DNA from: Pseudomonadota bacterium
Lineage (GTDB): Bacteria; Pseudomonadota; Gammaproteobacteria; Burkholderiales; Thiobacillaceae
Length of the DNA: 5,810 nt
Direction: 5' to 3'
Assembly (NCBI GenBank): GCA_021802595.1
Contig: JAJZRT010000266.1
Span: 1-5,810 of the forward strand
The translations under genes were made by a program, and so were the position numbers. This document shows positions 1 through 5,810 of the stretch, piece by piece. Numbering within the stretch: the first letter of the stretch is position 1; the number at the start of each line of letters is the position of its first letter. Below the pieces are notes generated by a model. The model was not told the DNA's origin, made no database searches, and worked only from the letters and a program-made list of their open reading frames with translations.

Positions 1-1
1 G

Positions 2-238
2 CTGCTGACCGCCTGCCGCGAGGCGCCCTACAACCCGCGCATCCTCATGAATGCCGTATGGGTGATCCTCAAATACATCGACCAGGTCGGCATGGACGAA
101 GCCATGATCGAAACCGCCCGCTCGCAGCTCGGGGAGGCGGAACGCCAGACGCCTGGCCATCCCCGCATCGCCGGGCTGCGCCAGCACCTGAAGGACGTGG
201 AGAACCGCTTTGGCATCCAGAGAAAGGGTGCCGGATGA
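2..238 (+). CDS. Probable response regulator with TPR-like C-terminal region, partial (3' end only)
   Basis: Only the last 78 residues are visible; the frame is open from base 2 and the gene starts to the left of the window. The visible part is helical, with a TPR-like pattern: a NPRILMNAVWVILKYID helix, then a second helix (MDEAMIETARSQLGEAE), then a TPGHPRIAGL turn typical of the spacing between TPR units. Family knowledge: proteobacterial response regulators with an N-terminal CheY-like receiver and C-terminal TPR repeats end in similar sequence, and they are often found next to a small histidine kinase. The receiver domain cannot be seen here, so its presence is inferred. The stop (TGA 236-238) overlaps the start of the kinase gene by 4 nt (ATGA), which supports co-translation and a shared signalling role. 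It could instead be another TPR protein; the coding call is firm, the product name is moderate. Confidence 0.6.
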   Translation: MLTACREAPYNPRILMNAVWVILKYIDQVGMDEAMIETARSQLGEAERQTPGHPRIAGLRQHLKDVENRFGIQRKGAG

Positions 239-888
239 AACTCGACGGCACCGATTTCTATGCAGCGCTGATCCATGAACTGAAAAACAATCTGGGGGTG
301 TTGTCGATGACCCTCGAACGCATCCCGCTGCAGGGCGAGGCCGGGCACGATATGGCGGTCGTCATGGCGCGGCAGCTGTGCGAAGGCGTGGTCGACCGGC
401 TGCATCAGGCGCTGCTGGTCTACAAGGCGGGAACCCGCCCTGTCTGCCCGACCCTCGATGCCTATTCGCCGCATGATCTGGTGCAGCAGATCGAAGCGAG
501 GGCGAATGCGCTTGCACGCGGCCGTTTTCGCATCGATACGGCGGTTGCCGAGGGACTTCCGGCGCTCTGGTTCTTCGATCGCGACCTGATTGAAATGGCC
601 CTGATCAACGCCATCCACAATGCGCTCGCCTATGCGCGTTCGACCATCCGGATCGAAGCGGACCTTAAGGACGGATGCCTGGCCCTGAGCGTGCGCGACG
701 ACTCGCCGGGCTATCCCGGGCACATTCTGGCCGGCCCGGTCGACGGCGGGACATACCCCACCACGGGCACCGGACTGGGATTGCAGTTCGCCCGGTTGAT
801 CGCACAGAGCCATGGCAACCGGGGACGCCCGGGCGAGCTGCGCCTGTACAACGACGCCGGTGCGGTTTTCTGCCTGCTCCTGCCCTGA
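235..888 (+). CDS. Small soluble sensor histidine kinase (minimal HisKA-HATPase_c)
   Basis: A 217-residue protein with the core of a histidine kinase and little else. The H-box is near the N-terminus (ALIHELKNNLGVLSM, phospho-acceptor His14). The N-box region is LINAIHNALAYA (residues 123-134, Asn129 the likely Mg-ATP residue). G1 is RDDSPGYP (154-161) and G2 is GTGLGLQFARLIAQSHG (178-194). No membrane segment, PAS, GAF or HAMP region is present, so it should be cytoplasmic and must receive its signal through a partner. The first Gly of the usual G1 motif D-x-G-x-G is Ser here (D155-D-S-P-G159). The ATG at 235 is chosen because it overlaps the preceding stop, has AAAGGG at 223-228 six nt upstream, and puts the H-box at the usual place; the open frame further upstream is shadow of the preceding gene. 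The likely cognate partner is the response regulator just upstream. The input signal is unknown. Confidence 0.85.
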   Translation: MKLDGTDFYAALIHELKNNLGVLSMTLERIPLQGEAGHDMAVVMARQLCEGVVDRLHQALLVYKAGTRPVCPTLDAYSPHDLVQQIEARANALARGRFRIDTAVAEGLPALWFFDRDLIEMALINAIHNALAYARSTIRIEADLKDGCLALSVRDDSPGYPGHILAGPVDGGTYPTTGTGLGLQFARLIAQSHGNRGRPGELRLYNDAGAVFCLLLP

Positions 889-909
889 AAAAGCTCGGGT
901 GCGGGGTGC

Positions 910-1254
910 CTATTCTTCCAGCAGCGTCACCGTGGTTTCGCCGGTGACACGATCGATATCGAACAGCAGCACACAGTATTCGGCCTGCTCGTCCATGGGC
1001 GTGGGGTCGTCCGCACAGCTGCAGCCGGCAATCACGCCGGTGTAAAAGATGCCGGCCCTGGCGCGGATCAGGCCGGCTTCCTCGCGCACGCCGATGATCA
1101 TTGCCTGGAAGGGCCGGTCCGTCACATGGCTGCTTGACGACAGGCCTTGCTGCAGCGGGAGATGGCCGGCATCGAGCCGTTCGATTTCCCGCTTGAGGGT
1201 GTCCCGGAATCCGGGCGTATCCCAGGCATTCAGTGATTCCGGCAATCGTGGCAT
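910..1254 (-). CDS. Conserved hypothetical protein with CSCADDPTP motif
   Basis: A small, probably cytoplasmic acidic protein of 114 residues from the chosen start; function unknown. It opens with MPRLPESLNAWDTPGF, has an amphipathic stretch LKREIERLDAGHLPLQQG, then beta-rich sequence (AMIIGVREEAGLIRARAGIFYTG), a CSCADDPTP motif and an EYC motif, ending DRVTGETTVTLLEE. I recall uncharacterised proteobacterial proteins with the same order (LPxSLxAW, LPLQQG, a C-x-C-x-DDP motif, xYC), but no known function. The three cysteines could bind a metal; this is inference. The start is uncertain: ATG 1254 gives the N-terminus seen in homologues as I remember them and has a weak GAG upstream; ATG 1269 adds MRIPA; GTG 1356 adds 34 residues including a CPVC motif and is less likely. 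It converges on the kinase gene with 21 bp between stops and no clear terminator hairpin. Confidence 0.72.
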   Translation of the reverse strand: MPRLPESLNAWDTPGFRDTLKREIERLDAGHLPLQQGLSSSSHVTDRPFQAMIIGVREEAGLIRARAGIFYTGVIAGCSCADDPTPMDEQAEYCVLLFDIDRVTGETTVTLLEE

Positions 1255-1821
1255 GGCAGGGATTCTCATCGGGTGACAGACAGGACAGCTTGCCAGATCG
1301 GCCGTCAAAAAGCAGCCGTCAAATTCCGGGCGGCCGGATGCCGGTTCACGCCGCACAGGCCTTGCCCCGGCACGTGAAGATCAGCGTCGTTCGTCCCATT
1401 CCCTGGATCAAACCGCCGCCGCCGAACAGCCCACGCGCGCCGCTATCAATTCCCGGATCGAATGGCAGGGGCCGGCACTGCTGCGACGAGGACGAAGTAA
1501 AGCTCCCGGGCGGCGGCAGCGCATGAAAGCGGATGATGAGTGTCACCATCCGGTGCGGAGTGGGCGTGGCCGGCATGTAGAGGATGACCAGAGCGCCGGT
1601 GCTGGCCAGGTTGCCGGAATGAAGAGGACTGGAGAGACGCCGAGCAGGGCCGGAACACCTACGCAGGGCGAAGCGAGGAAAGGATGTGCCAGGGGAGGGT
1701 GGACGCTTTCCAGGCCAGCAGTGACATGACGTCCTGCAGCAGGCGTCGGCCAAACGAGAGATCGCGCGGATTCGCCTGCATGAGACTGGAGCATACCGCC
1801 ATTTGAGCGGCCGTTCGGGCA
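1255..1821. other. 567-bp stretch with no supportable gene
   Basis: Open frames here (for example - strand 1346-1822, + strand 1523-1729, - strand 1446-1658) have low-complexity, Ser/Pro/Arg/Cys-rich translations, lack ribosome binding sites and resemble no family I know, so none is annotated. The segment separates two - strand genes and should contain the promoter of the 910-1254 gene and the 3' end of the macrodomain transcript. I find no good hairpin followed by a T-run for the latter. The only clear internal structure is the direct repeat at 1301-1323. A decayed gene is possible: on the - strand, plausible protein-like stretches occur in different frames (around 1660-1800 and around 1520-1620), but this is weak. 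Confidence 0.5.
1301..1323 (-). repeat. Two direct copies of TTTGACGGC, 14-bp period
   Basis: Read on the - strand, TTTGACGGC occurs at 1323-1315 and again at 1309-1301, with 5 nt between the copies. Each contains TTGACG, a good match to a sigma-70 -35 hexamer, and lies 47-69 nt upstream of the ATG at 1254 of the hypothetical gene. No convincing -10 hexamer stands about 17 nt downstream of either copy, so the promoter reading is weak. A tandem regulator half-site or a small chance duplication are equally possible. Confidence 0.35.
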
Positions 1822-2340
1822 CTAGGCCGAGATCTGCGCAAGCAGGCTTTCATAGATTGCCAGACCCTCGGCAGAATGGCAGCAGAAGATGACCTCCCGG
1901 ATGCCGGGATGGATATAGGTGGCAGCGCGGACCGTGGCGATGGCGATCCGGGCAGCGGGTTCGAACGGATAGCCGTAGATCCCCGTGCTGATGGCTGGGA
2001 AAGCCAGCGTGCGGATGTCGTGCTGCGCGGCAAGCTTGATCGCGCGACGGTAGCATGATGCCAGCAGTTCGGGTTCGCCATGATCGCCGCCGCGCCACAC
2101 CGGGCCGACGGTATGGATCACGAACCGGGCCGGCAGGCGATAGCCTTGCGTGAGTTTGGCGTCGCCGGTCGGGCATCCACCCAGCTGCCGGCATTCTTCC
2201 AGCAGTTCCGGCCCGGCCGCGCGATGGATCGCACCGTCGACCCCGCCGCCGCCAAGCAGCGACGAATTGGCCGCATTGACGATGGCATCGACCCGGAGCG
2301 TGGTGATGTCGGCCTGAATGGCGCGCAGGGTCGCGGGCAT
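1822..2340 (-). CDS. Macrodomain protein, O-acetyl-ADP-ribose deacetylase / ADP-ribosyl hydrolase type
   Basis: A 172-residue stand-alone macrodomain, full length for the bacterial YmdB/MacroD-like class, acting in the cytoplasm. Visible motifs in order: ADIT (residues 10-13, adenine-contacting Asp11), [20 protein letters not shown] (21-40, with Asn25 and Asp35 at the positions catalytic in E. coli YmdB), [14 protein letters not shown] (54-67), [10 protein letters not shown] (73-82), and [13 protein letters not shown] (113-125, the diphosphate-binding loop). Family members hydrolyse O-acetyl-ADP-ribose and in some cases remove ADP-ribose from acidic residues; which is done here cannot be told. 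The usual GDIT is ADIT. The ATG at 2338-2340 lies 20 nt after the stop of the small membrane protein gene, with no strong Shine-Dalgarno, consistent with coupling to that gene. No signal peptide or extra domain. Family identity is very secure, exact substrate is not. Confidence 0.93.
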   Translation of the reverse strand: MPATLRAIQADITTLRVDAIVNAANSSLLGGGGVDGAIHRAAGPELLEECRQLGGCPTGDAKLTQGYRLPARFVIHTVGPVWRGGDHGEPELLASCYRRAIKLAAQHDIRTLAFPAISTGIYGYPFEPAARIAIATVRAATYIHPGIREVIFCCHSAEGLAIYESLLAQISA

Positions 2341-2360
2341 GACGGTTTGCCGGGCGCCGT

Positions 2361-2564
2361 TCAGATCCGGACGAAATAGGGAAGCGCGATGAGCACGACC
2401 CCGATCGCGACGAGCAGGATCGTGCTGGACACGAAATACGGGAAGACCATGAGGGCCAGCCCGCAGAGCAGCGGAACGATCGCCTGCTGCTTCTTGCCGT
2501 ACAGGAAGAACCCCAGTCCTGCAGAGCCGAACAGCAATCCCCAGAGAAGTGACGACGTGTCCAA
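2361..2564 (-). CDS. Small two-helix inner-membrane protein, conserved hypothetical
   Basis: A 67-residue protein made almost entirely of membrane sequence: a first helix at about residues 5-22 ([18 protein letters not shown]), a short basic loop KKQQ (24-27), then hydrophobic residues 28-45 and 46-63 separated by polar VSS (45-47), ending ALPYFVRI. It has two or three membrane spans. Similar short proteins with a YGKKQ loop and a YFV-S-S-T pattern are common in proteobacteria and are sometimes labelled 'amino acid transport protein', without evidence that I know of; no function is assigned. The start is TTG (2562-2564), chosen because AGGAG stands six nt upstream and no ATG gives the conserved MDTSSLLWG start. 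It sits between mocA (61-nt gap) and the macrodomain gene (20-nt gap), all on the same strand. Confidence 0.8.
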   Translation of the reverse strand: MDTSSLLWGLLFGSAGLGFFLYGKKQQAIVPLLCGLALMVFPYFVSSTILLVAIGVVLIALPYFVRI

Positions 2565-2570
2565 TTGGAT

Positions 2571-2575
2571 CTCCT
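2571..2575 (-). promoter_or_regulatory. Strong ribosome binding site AGGAG that fixes a TTG start
   Basis: On the - strand AGGAG (part of ACAGGAGATC) lies exactly six nt before TTG 2564-2562. It is the clearest Shine-Dalgarno on the - strand of this window and decides the start of the 67-residue membrane protein. A strong site here, unlike the weak ones at the overlapping genes upstream, fits independent initiation after a 61-nt gap. Confidence 0.7.
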
Positions 2576-2625
2576 GTATTCCGTGTTCGATGGTTGCTCG
2601 TATTCGTTGAGTGGTGTGATCAGTT

Positions 2626-3228
2626 TCAGCGTGGGGCCAGATGCCCGTGGGGGATCAGGTCGGCCATTTCATCCACGTCCCGCAGGATGCCGGGGTCGTC
2701 CGTTTCGCAGTGGATGACGGCCTCGGGAAAGGCGACCACGATCCGCCGCGCGCCTTCGTCGCCCGTCAGGCGCGAGAGCGGTTCGCCCCACTGGCGGGCG
2801 AAGCCCACCGGATGTCCACGGCGCCCGCGGTATTCGGGAATCACGATGCTGCCGCCGTTACGCAGGGCGGTTGCCACCTGACGATAGCTGTCGGGCGCGA
2901 TGTAGGGCATGTCCGCCAGTGCGACGATCCAGCCGGCGGCATCCGTCGTCGCCCGCACACCGGCTGCCAGACTGTGGCCCATGCCGTGATGGGCGGCTGC
3001 GCTGACCACCACGTTACAGCCTTCTGCGGCCAGCAATTGCGCCAGCCGTTCGCTGCCTGGCCGCACCACGGCCAGCACCTGGTCGCAGGCCGGGCGCAGC
3101 CGCCGCGCAGCGGCCAGCCCGAGCGGGGTCGCATCGGCCAGCGGGTGGAGCAGCTTGTCGCTGCCGAAGCGGGTGCCGCTGCCTGCCGCCAACAGGATGC
3201 CAACGACGGGGCCGGCCGGCGTCGTCAT
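2626..3228 (-). CDS. mocA: MocA-type nucleotidyltransferase (probable molybdenum cofactor cytidylyltransferase)
   Basis: A 200-residue soluble NTP transferase. Visible motifs: VGILLAAGSGTRFGSDKLL (residues 9-27, nucleotide-binding loop with Arg20 and Lys25), GMGHSLAAGV (82-91), VALADMPYI (102-110, Asp106 the likely metal ligand) and GRRGHPVGF (135-143). A DVDEMADL stretch (184-191) near the C-terminus matches the D-x-D element of the family. LAAG rather than LAGG in the first loop, and GHP later, favour MocA (transfers CMP from CTP onto Mo-molybdopterin) over MobA (GMP). The context agrees: it directly follows xdhC and an IorB-type enzyme subunit, a class that uses the cytosine dinucleotide cofactor. 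The ATG at 3228 overlaps the xdhC stop (ATGA), so translation is likely coupled; a TTG 15 nt upstream (3243) is open but not preferred. CTP specificity is inferred, not visible. Confidence 0.85.
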   Translation of the reverse strand: MTTPAGPVVGILLAAGSGTRFGSDKLLHPLADATPLGLAAARRLRPACDQVLAVVRPGSERLAQLLAAEGCNVVVSAAAHHGMGHSLAAGVRATTDAAGWIVALADMPYIAPDSYRQVATALRNGGSIVIPEYRGRRGHPVGFARQWGEPLSRLTGDEGARRIVVAFPEAVIHCETDDPGILRDVDEMADLIPHGHLAPR

Positions 3229-4229
3229 CCGTCGATGCGGCAACCGGAACGGTCTGCCTCGAGAGACCGGCCCTCCGCCGCGAACCGGACGCCATTCTTG
3301 GTCGCGGTGATCCCGGCGAGGATGGAGACAGCGATTTCCGGCGGCGTGCGGCTGCCGATGGGCAGGCCGACCGGGCCGTGGAGACGACCGACCTCGGCTT
3401 CCGAGAGGTCGAAATGCTGGCGCAGCCGCTCACGCCGCCGCGCGTTGTTGCCCCGCGAGCCGAGGGCGCCGACATAGAACGCCGGCGATTTGAGGGCTTC
3501 CAGCAGGGCCATGTCGTCCAGTTTGGGGTCGTGGGTCAGGGCCACCACGGCGCTGCGGGGATCGAGGCCTAGTTGCACCACCACGTTGTCGGGCATGCCC
3601 GACACCAGGGGTGCGCCCGGGACATCCCAGCCGGCGCTGTACTCGATGCGTGGGTCGCAGACCCGCACCTGGTAGTCCAGCGCCTGGGCCATTGCCGCCA
3701 GGTAGCGGGAGACCTGGCCTGCGCCGATGATCAGCAGACGCCAGGCCGGGCCGTGCAGCGTGGTCAGACGCCGGCCGTCCCAGGCGAATTCATCGCTGCG
3801 GCAGCCGTCGCGGATGGCCATGGTGCCGGCGTCGATGTCGATACTGCGCAGCGCCAGCTGGCCGGCTGCGACGCGCAGCGCCAGATCGTTCAGCAAGGCG
3901 ACGTCGGGCGCCGGCTCGATCACCAGTTCGAGGACGCCGCCACAGGGCAGACCGAAACGCCGCGCCTCATCCTGCGTGACGCCGTAGCGCAGGATGAAGG
4001 GCTGCGTGCCGCACAGCTCGCCGGCAGCCATGCGGGCGATGAGATCGTCCTCGATGCAGCCGCCGGATACCGATCCCTGCACCTGGCCGTCGTCGCGCAG
4101 CGCCATCCAGGCACCGGGCGGGCGTGGCGCCGAGCCCCAGGTGCGGGCCACGGTGGCCAGGGCGAAGCGGTGCCCGGCAGCGGCCCAGCGACGGATTGCC
4201 GCCAGCACCTCGCTGTCCTGGCTGTCCAT
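3225..4229 (-). CDS. xdhC: XdhC/CoxI family molybdenum cofactor maturation protein
   Basis: A 334-residue, full-length two-domain protein. The N-terminal XdhC/CoxI domain shows VARTWGSAPRPPGAWMAL (27-44), GSVSGGCIEDDL (52-63, with Cys58) and CGGVLELVIEP (96-106, with Cys96). A Rossmann-like C-terminal domain follows: LLIIGAGQVSRYLA (165-178), VCDPR (190-194), ALTHDPKLDD (230-239), YVGALGSRGN (252-261) and the family signature GPVGLPIGSRTPPEIA (285-300). XdhC of Rhodobacter binds the molybdenum cofactor, works with a cysteine desulfurase to make the sulfurated form, and passes it to the apo-enzyme; a similar service for the neighbouring large subunit is inferred. The ATG (4227-4229) is 2 nt after the stop of the large-subunit gene and the stop overlaps the mocA start, so the three genes are translationally tight. 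No membrane segment or signal peptide; cytoplasmic. Confidence 0.93.
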   Translation of the reverse strand: MDSQDSEVLAAIRRWAAAGHRFALATVARTWGSAPRPPGAWMALRDDGQVQGSVSGGCIEDDLIARMAAGELCGTQPFILRYGVTQDEARRFGLPCGGVLELVIEPAPDVALLNDLALRVAAGQLALRSIDIDAGTMAIRDGCRSDEFAWDGRRLTTLHGPAWRLLIIGAGQVSRYLAAMAQALDYQVRVCDPRIEYSAGWDVPGAPLVSGMPDNVVVQLGLDPRSAVVALTHDPKLDDMALLEALKSPAFYVGALGSRGNNARRRERLRQHFDLSEAEVGRLHGPVGLPIGSRTPPEIAVSILAGITATKNGVRFAAEGRSLEADRSGCRIDG

Positions 4230-4231
4230 GC

Positions 4232-5809
4232 TCAGGCGGCCAGGTCGGCGGGATTGAAGGGCAGGCGGGTGAGATGCCTGCCGGTGGCGGCGGCGATGGC
4301 GTTGGCCACCGCGGGCGCGGCGGGCGGCACGCCGGGCTCGCCGATGCCGGTGGGCGCGGCGGCGGAGGGCACGATGTGCACCTCCACCACCGGCATTTCA
4401 TGCATGCGCAGTGGCGGATAACCATCGAAATTGCCCTGCTCGACGCGGCCTTCCTTGAGGGTGATCTCACCATGCAGTGCGGCCGACAGGGCAAAGCCGA
4501 CGGCGCCCTGGACCTGGGCGCGGACGTTGTCCGGATTGATGGCGATGCCGCAATCCACCGCGCAGACCATGCGGTCCACCTTGATGCCGCCGTCCTTGCC
4601 GACGGTGACCTCGGCCACCTCGGCGACGAAGGTGTTGAAGGATTCGTGCACCGCGACGCCGCGGCCGCGGCGCTCGCCCGGCTTGCCCGGTTTGAGCGGC
4701 GCGCCCCAGCCCGCCTTGTCGGCCGCCAGCTTCAGCACGCCGGCGTGGCGCGGGTGACTGGCGAGGAGTTCGAGGCGCAGCGCCACCGGATCCTTGCCCA
4801 TCGCCGCGGCCACCTGGTCGATGAAGGTCTCGGTGGAATATGCCGTGTGGGAAGAACCCACCGAGCGCCACCACAGCACCGGCACCGGGATGTCCTGCGG
4901 CGTATGCAGGTCGACCGTCATGTTGGGGATGGCGTAGGGCAGGTTGGCGGCGCCTTCCACCGACACCAGGTCGATGCCGTCCTTGATCATGCCGCCCGCA
5001 AAGGGGGAGCCGGCCATGATCGACTGGCCTACCAGGCGGTGGCGCCAGCCGGCCAGCCGGCCATCGCCGTCCACGGCCGCCTCCAGCGCATGGTGGAACA
5101 GCGGCCGGTAGTAGCCCGCGCGCATGTCGTCCTCGCGCATCCAGACCAGCTTCACCGGCGCCCTGCCGTTGATCGCCCTGACGATCTGGGCGGCCTCCAG
5201 CACATAGTCGGAGTGGCTGCTGGCGCGCCGGCCGAAGCTGCCGCCGGCGTACAGCATGTGGATGCTCACCTGCTCGGGCTTGATGCCGAACAGGGTGGCC
5301 AAGGCATGCTGGTCGCCGGTCTGCATCTGCTCGCCGTTCCATACCTCGCAGCCGCCGTCTCCGAGCCGGATCACGCAGTTCATCGGTTCCATCGCGGCGT
5401 GCGCCAGATAGGGGAAATCGTAGCTGGCGCGGACCACCCTGGCCGCCTTGCCGAAAGTCATGTCGGTGTCGCCGCGCCGATGCGCGACCAGACCCGGCGT
5501 CTTCGCCAGTTCCTTGTAGCGGGCGAGAATCTCGTCGCTGCCCAGGCGGAAGGCCTGGCTTTCATCCCAGTTCACCGAGAGGGCGTCGCGTCCCTTTTTC
5601 GCGCTCCAGGTATCGGTGGCCAGCACCGCCACCCCCTGGGGAATCCGCACCACGTCGACCACGCCTCTCACCGCCCTGGCGCGGCCGGCGTCGAAGGATT
5701 TGACCGTGGCGCCGAAGCGCGGCGGATGCGCCACCACCGCCACCAGCATGCCCGGCAGCTGCACGTCCTGGGTGAAGCGGGCCTGGCCGTTGGTCTTGTC
5801 GATACTGTC
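4232..5809 (-). CDS. Molybdenum hydroxylase large subunit, IorB-like (xanthine dehydrogenase family), partial (5' end off window)
   Basis: The last 525 residues of a molybdopterin-binding subunit of the xanthine dehydrogenase/aldehyde oxidase family; the start lies beyond the right edge. IorB-type proteins are commonly over 700 residues, so roughly 200 residues are missing, including any Tat signal. Numbering from the first visible residue: the end of the a/b-hammerhead region ([17 protein letters not shown], 5-21), HAAMEPMNC (137-145), the glycine-rich GGSFGRR (189-195), WWRSVGSSH (313-321), [18 protein letters not shown] (419-436) and the C-terminal [17 protein letters not shown] (488-504) with the expected catalytic Glu491. 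The [11 protein letters not shown] and GEPGVPP forms place it nearer isoquinoline 1-oxidoreductase beta subunits than to classical XdhB. Such enzymes hydroxylate N-heterocycles or aldehydes using water, passing electrons through a [2Fe-2S] subunit not seen here. The substrate cannot be told from sequence. xdhC follows after 2 nt. Confidence 0.9.
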   Translation of the reverse strand, partial: DSIDKTNGQARFTQDVQLPGMLVAVVAHPPRFGATVKSFDAGRARAVRGVVDVVRIPQGVAVLATDTWSAKKGRDALSVNWDESQAFRLGSDEILARYKELAKTPGLVAHRRGDTDMTFGKAARVVRASYDFPYLAHAAMEPMNCVIRLGDGGCEVWNGEQMQTGDQHALATLFGIKPEQVSIHMLYAGGSFGRRASSHSDYVLEAAQIVRAINGRAPVKLVWMREDDMRAGYYRPLFHHALEAAVDGDGRLAGWRHRLVGQSIMAGSPFAGGMIKDGIDLVSVEGAANLPYAIPNMTVDLHTPQDIPVPVLWWRSVGSSHTAYSTETFIDQVAAAMGKDPVALRLELLASHPRHAGVLKLAADKAGWGAPLKPGKPGERRGRGVAVHESFNTFVAEVAEVTVGKDGGIKVDRMVCAVDCGIAINPDNVRAQVQGAVGFALSAALHGEITLKEGRVEQGNFDGYPPLRMHEMPVVEVHIVPSAAAPTGIGEPGVPPAAPAVANAIAAATGRHLTRLPFNPADLAA

Positions 5810-5810
5810 C

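Noticed and set aside
58..234. Upstream in-frame extension of the kinase to an ATG at 58
   Set aside because: It lies wholly inside the preceding reading frame; ATG 235 has a ribosome site, an ATGA overlap and correct H-box placement.
28..813. 261-residue open frame on the - strand
   Set aside because: Antisense to the kinase and regulator tail; Arg/Asp/His-rich translation with no family motifs.
889..909. Bidirectional terminator between the convergent kinase and hypothetical genes
   Set aside because: The 21 bp contain no inverted repeat of useful length and no T-run following a stem.
1346..1822. 158-residue open frame on the - strand in the gap
   Set aside because: GTG start without ribosome site, Ser/Pro/Cys/Arg-rich translation, no recognisable motifs; noted only as part of a possible decayed region.
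1659..2081. 140-residue - strand frame overlapping the macrodomain gene
   Set aside because: Mostly a shifted-frame shadow of the macrodomain coding sequence; only its tail beyond 1822 is unexplained.
3229..3243. TTG start of mocA, five residues longer
   Set aside because: The ATG at 3228 overlaps the xdhC stop in the usual ATGA form and directly precedes the nucleotide-binding motif; no ribosome site favours the TTG.
2641..3477. 278-residue + strand open frame
   Set aside because: Antisense to mocA and xdhC, which have complete family motifs; typical GC-rich shadow.
3573..4421. 282-residue + strand open frame
   Set aside because: Antisense to xdhC and the large subunit; His/Ala/Gly/Gln-rich translation without motifs.
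4467..5342. 291-residue - strand frame inside the large subunit
   Set aside because: Shifted-frame Arg/Gly-rich shadow of the large-subunit reading frame on the same strand.

Overview
The window is GC-rich, gene-dense bacterial chromosome. The protein families (a TPR-type response regulator tail with a small kinase, an IorB-type molybdoenzyme with XdhC and MocA, and a short CSCADDPTP protein) together suggest a proteobacterium, most likely a betaproteobacterium of the Rhodocyclales/Azoarcus-Thauera kind. That placement comes from family recall only; no marker gene is present. I see no mobile element, CRISPR array, tRNA or rRNA.

Layout: (1) Positions 1-888, + strand, hold a two-component pair: the C-terminal end of a probable response regulator with TPR-like helices, then a 217-residue soluble histidine kinase whose ATG overlaps the upstream stop (ATGA). 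(2) A conserved hypothetical gene on the - strand (910-1254) converges on the kinase, leaving 21 bp between the two stops. (3) Positions 1255-1821 contain no gene I can support, only a 9-bp direct repeat pair with 14-bp period. (4) From 5809 down to 1822 all genes lie on the - strand and read leftward: a large molybdenum hydroxylase subunit (cut by the right edge), xdhC, mocA, a 67-residue two-helix membrane protein with a TTG start, and a macrodomain hydrolase.

How the genes work together: the large subunit belongs to the xanthine dehydrogenase/aldehyde oxidase family, IorB branch. Members of that branch usually carry the cytosine dinucleotide form of the molybdenum cofactor. MocA-type proteins attach CMP to molybdopterin, and XdhC-type proteins bind the cofactor and assist its sulfuration and insertion. 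The three genes are almost contiguous (2-nt gap, then a 4-nt ATGA overlap), so enzyme and maturation factors are probably made together. The [2Fe-2S] small subunit expected for such an enzyme is not visible and would most likely lie beyond the right edge. The last two genes follow in the same direction after a 61-nt gap; whether they share the transcript or a function is open.
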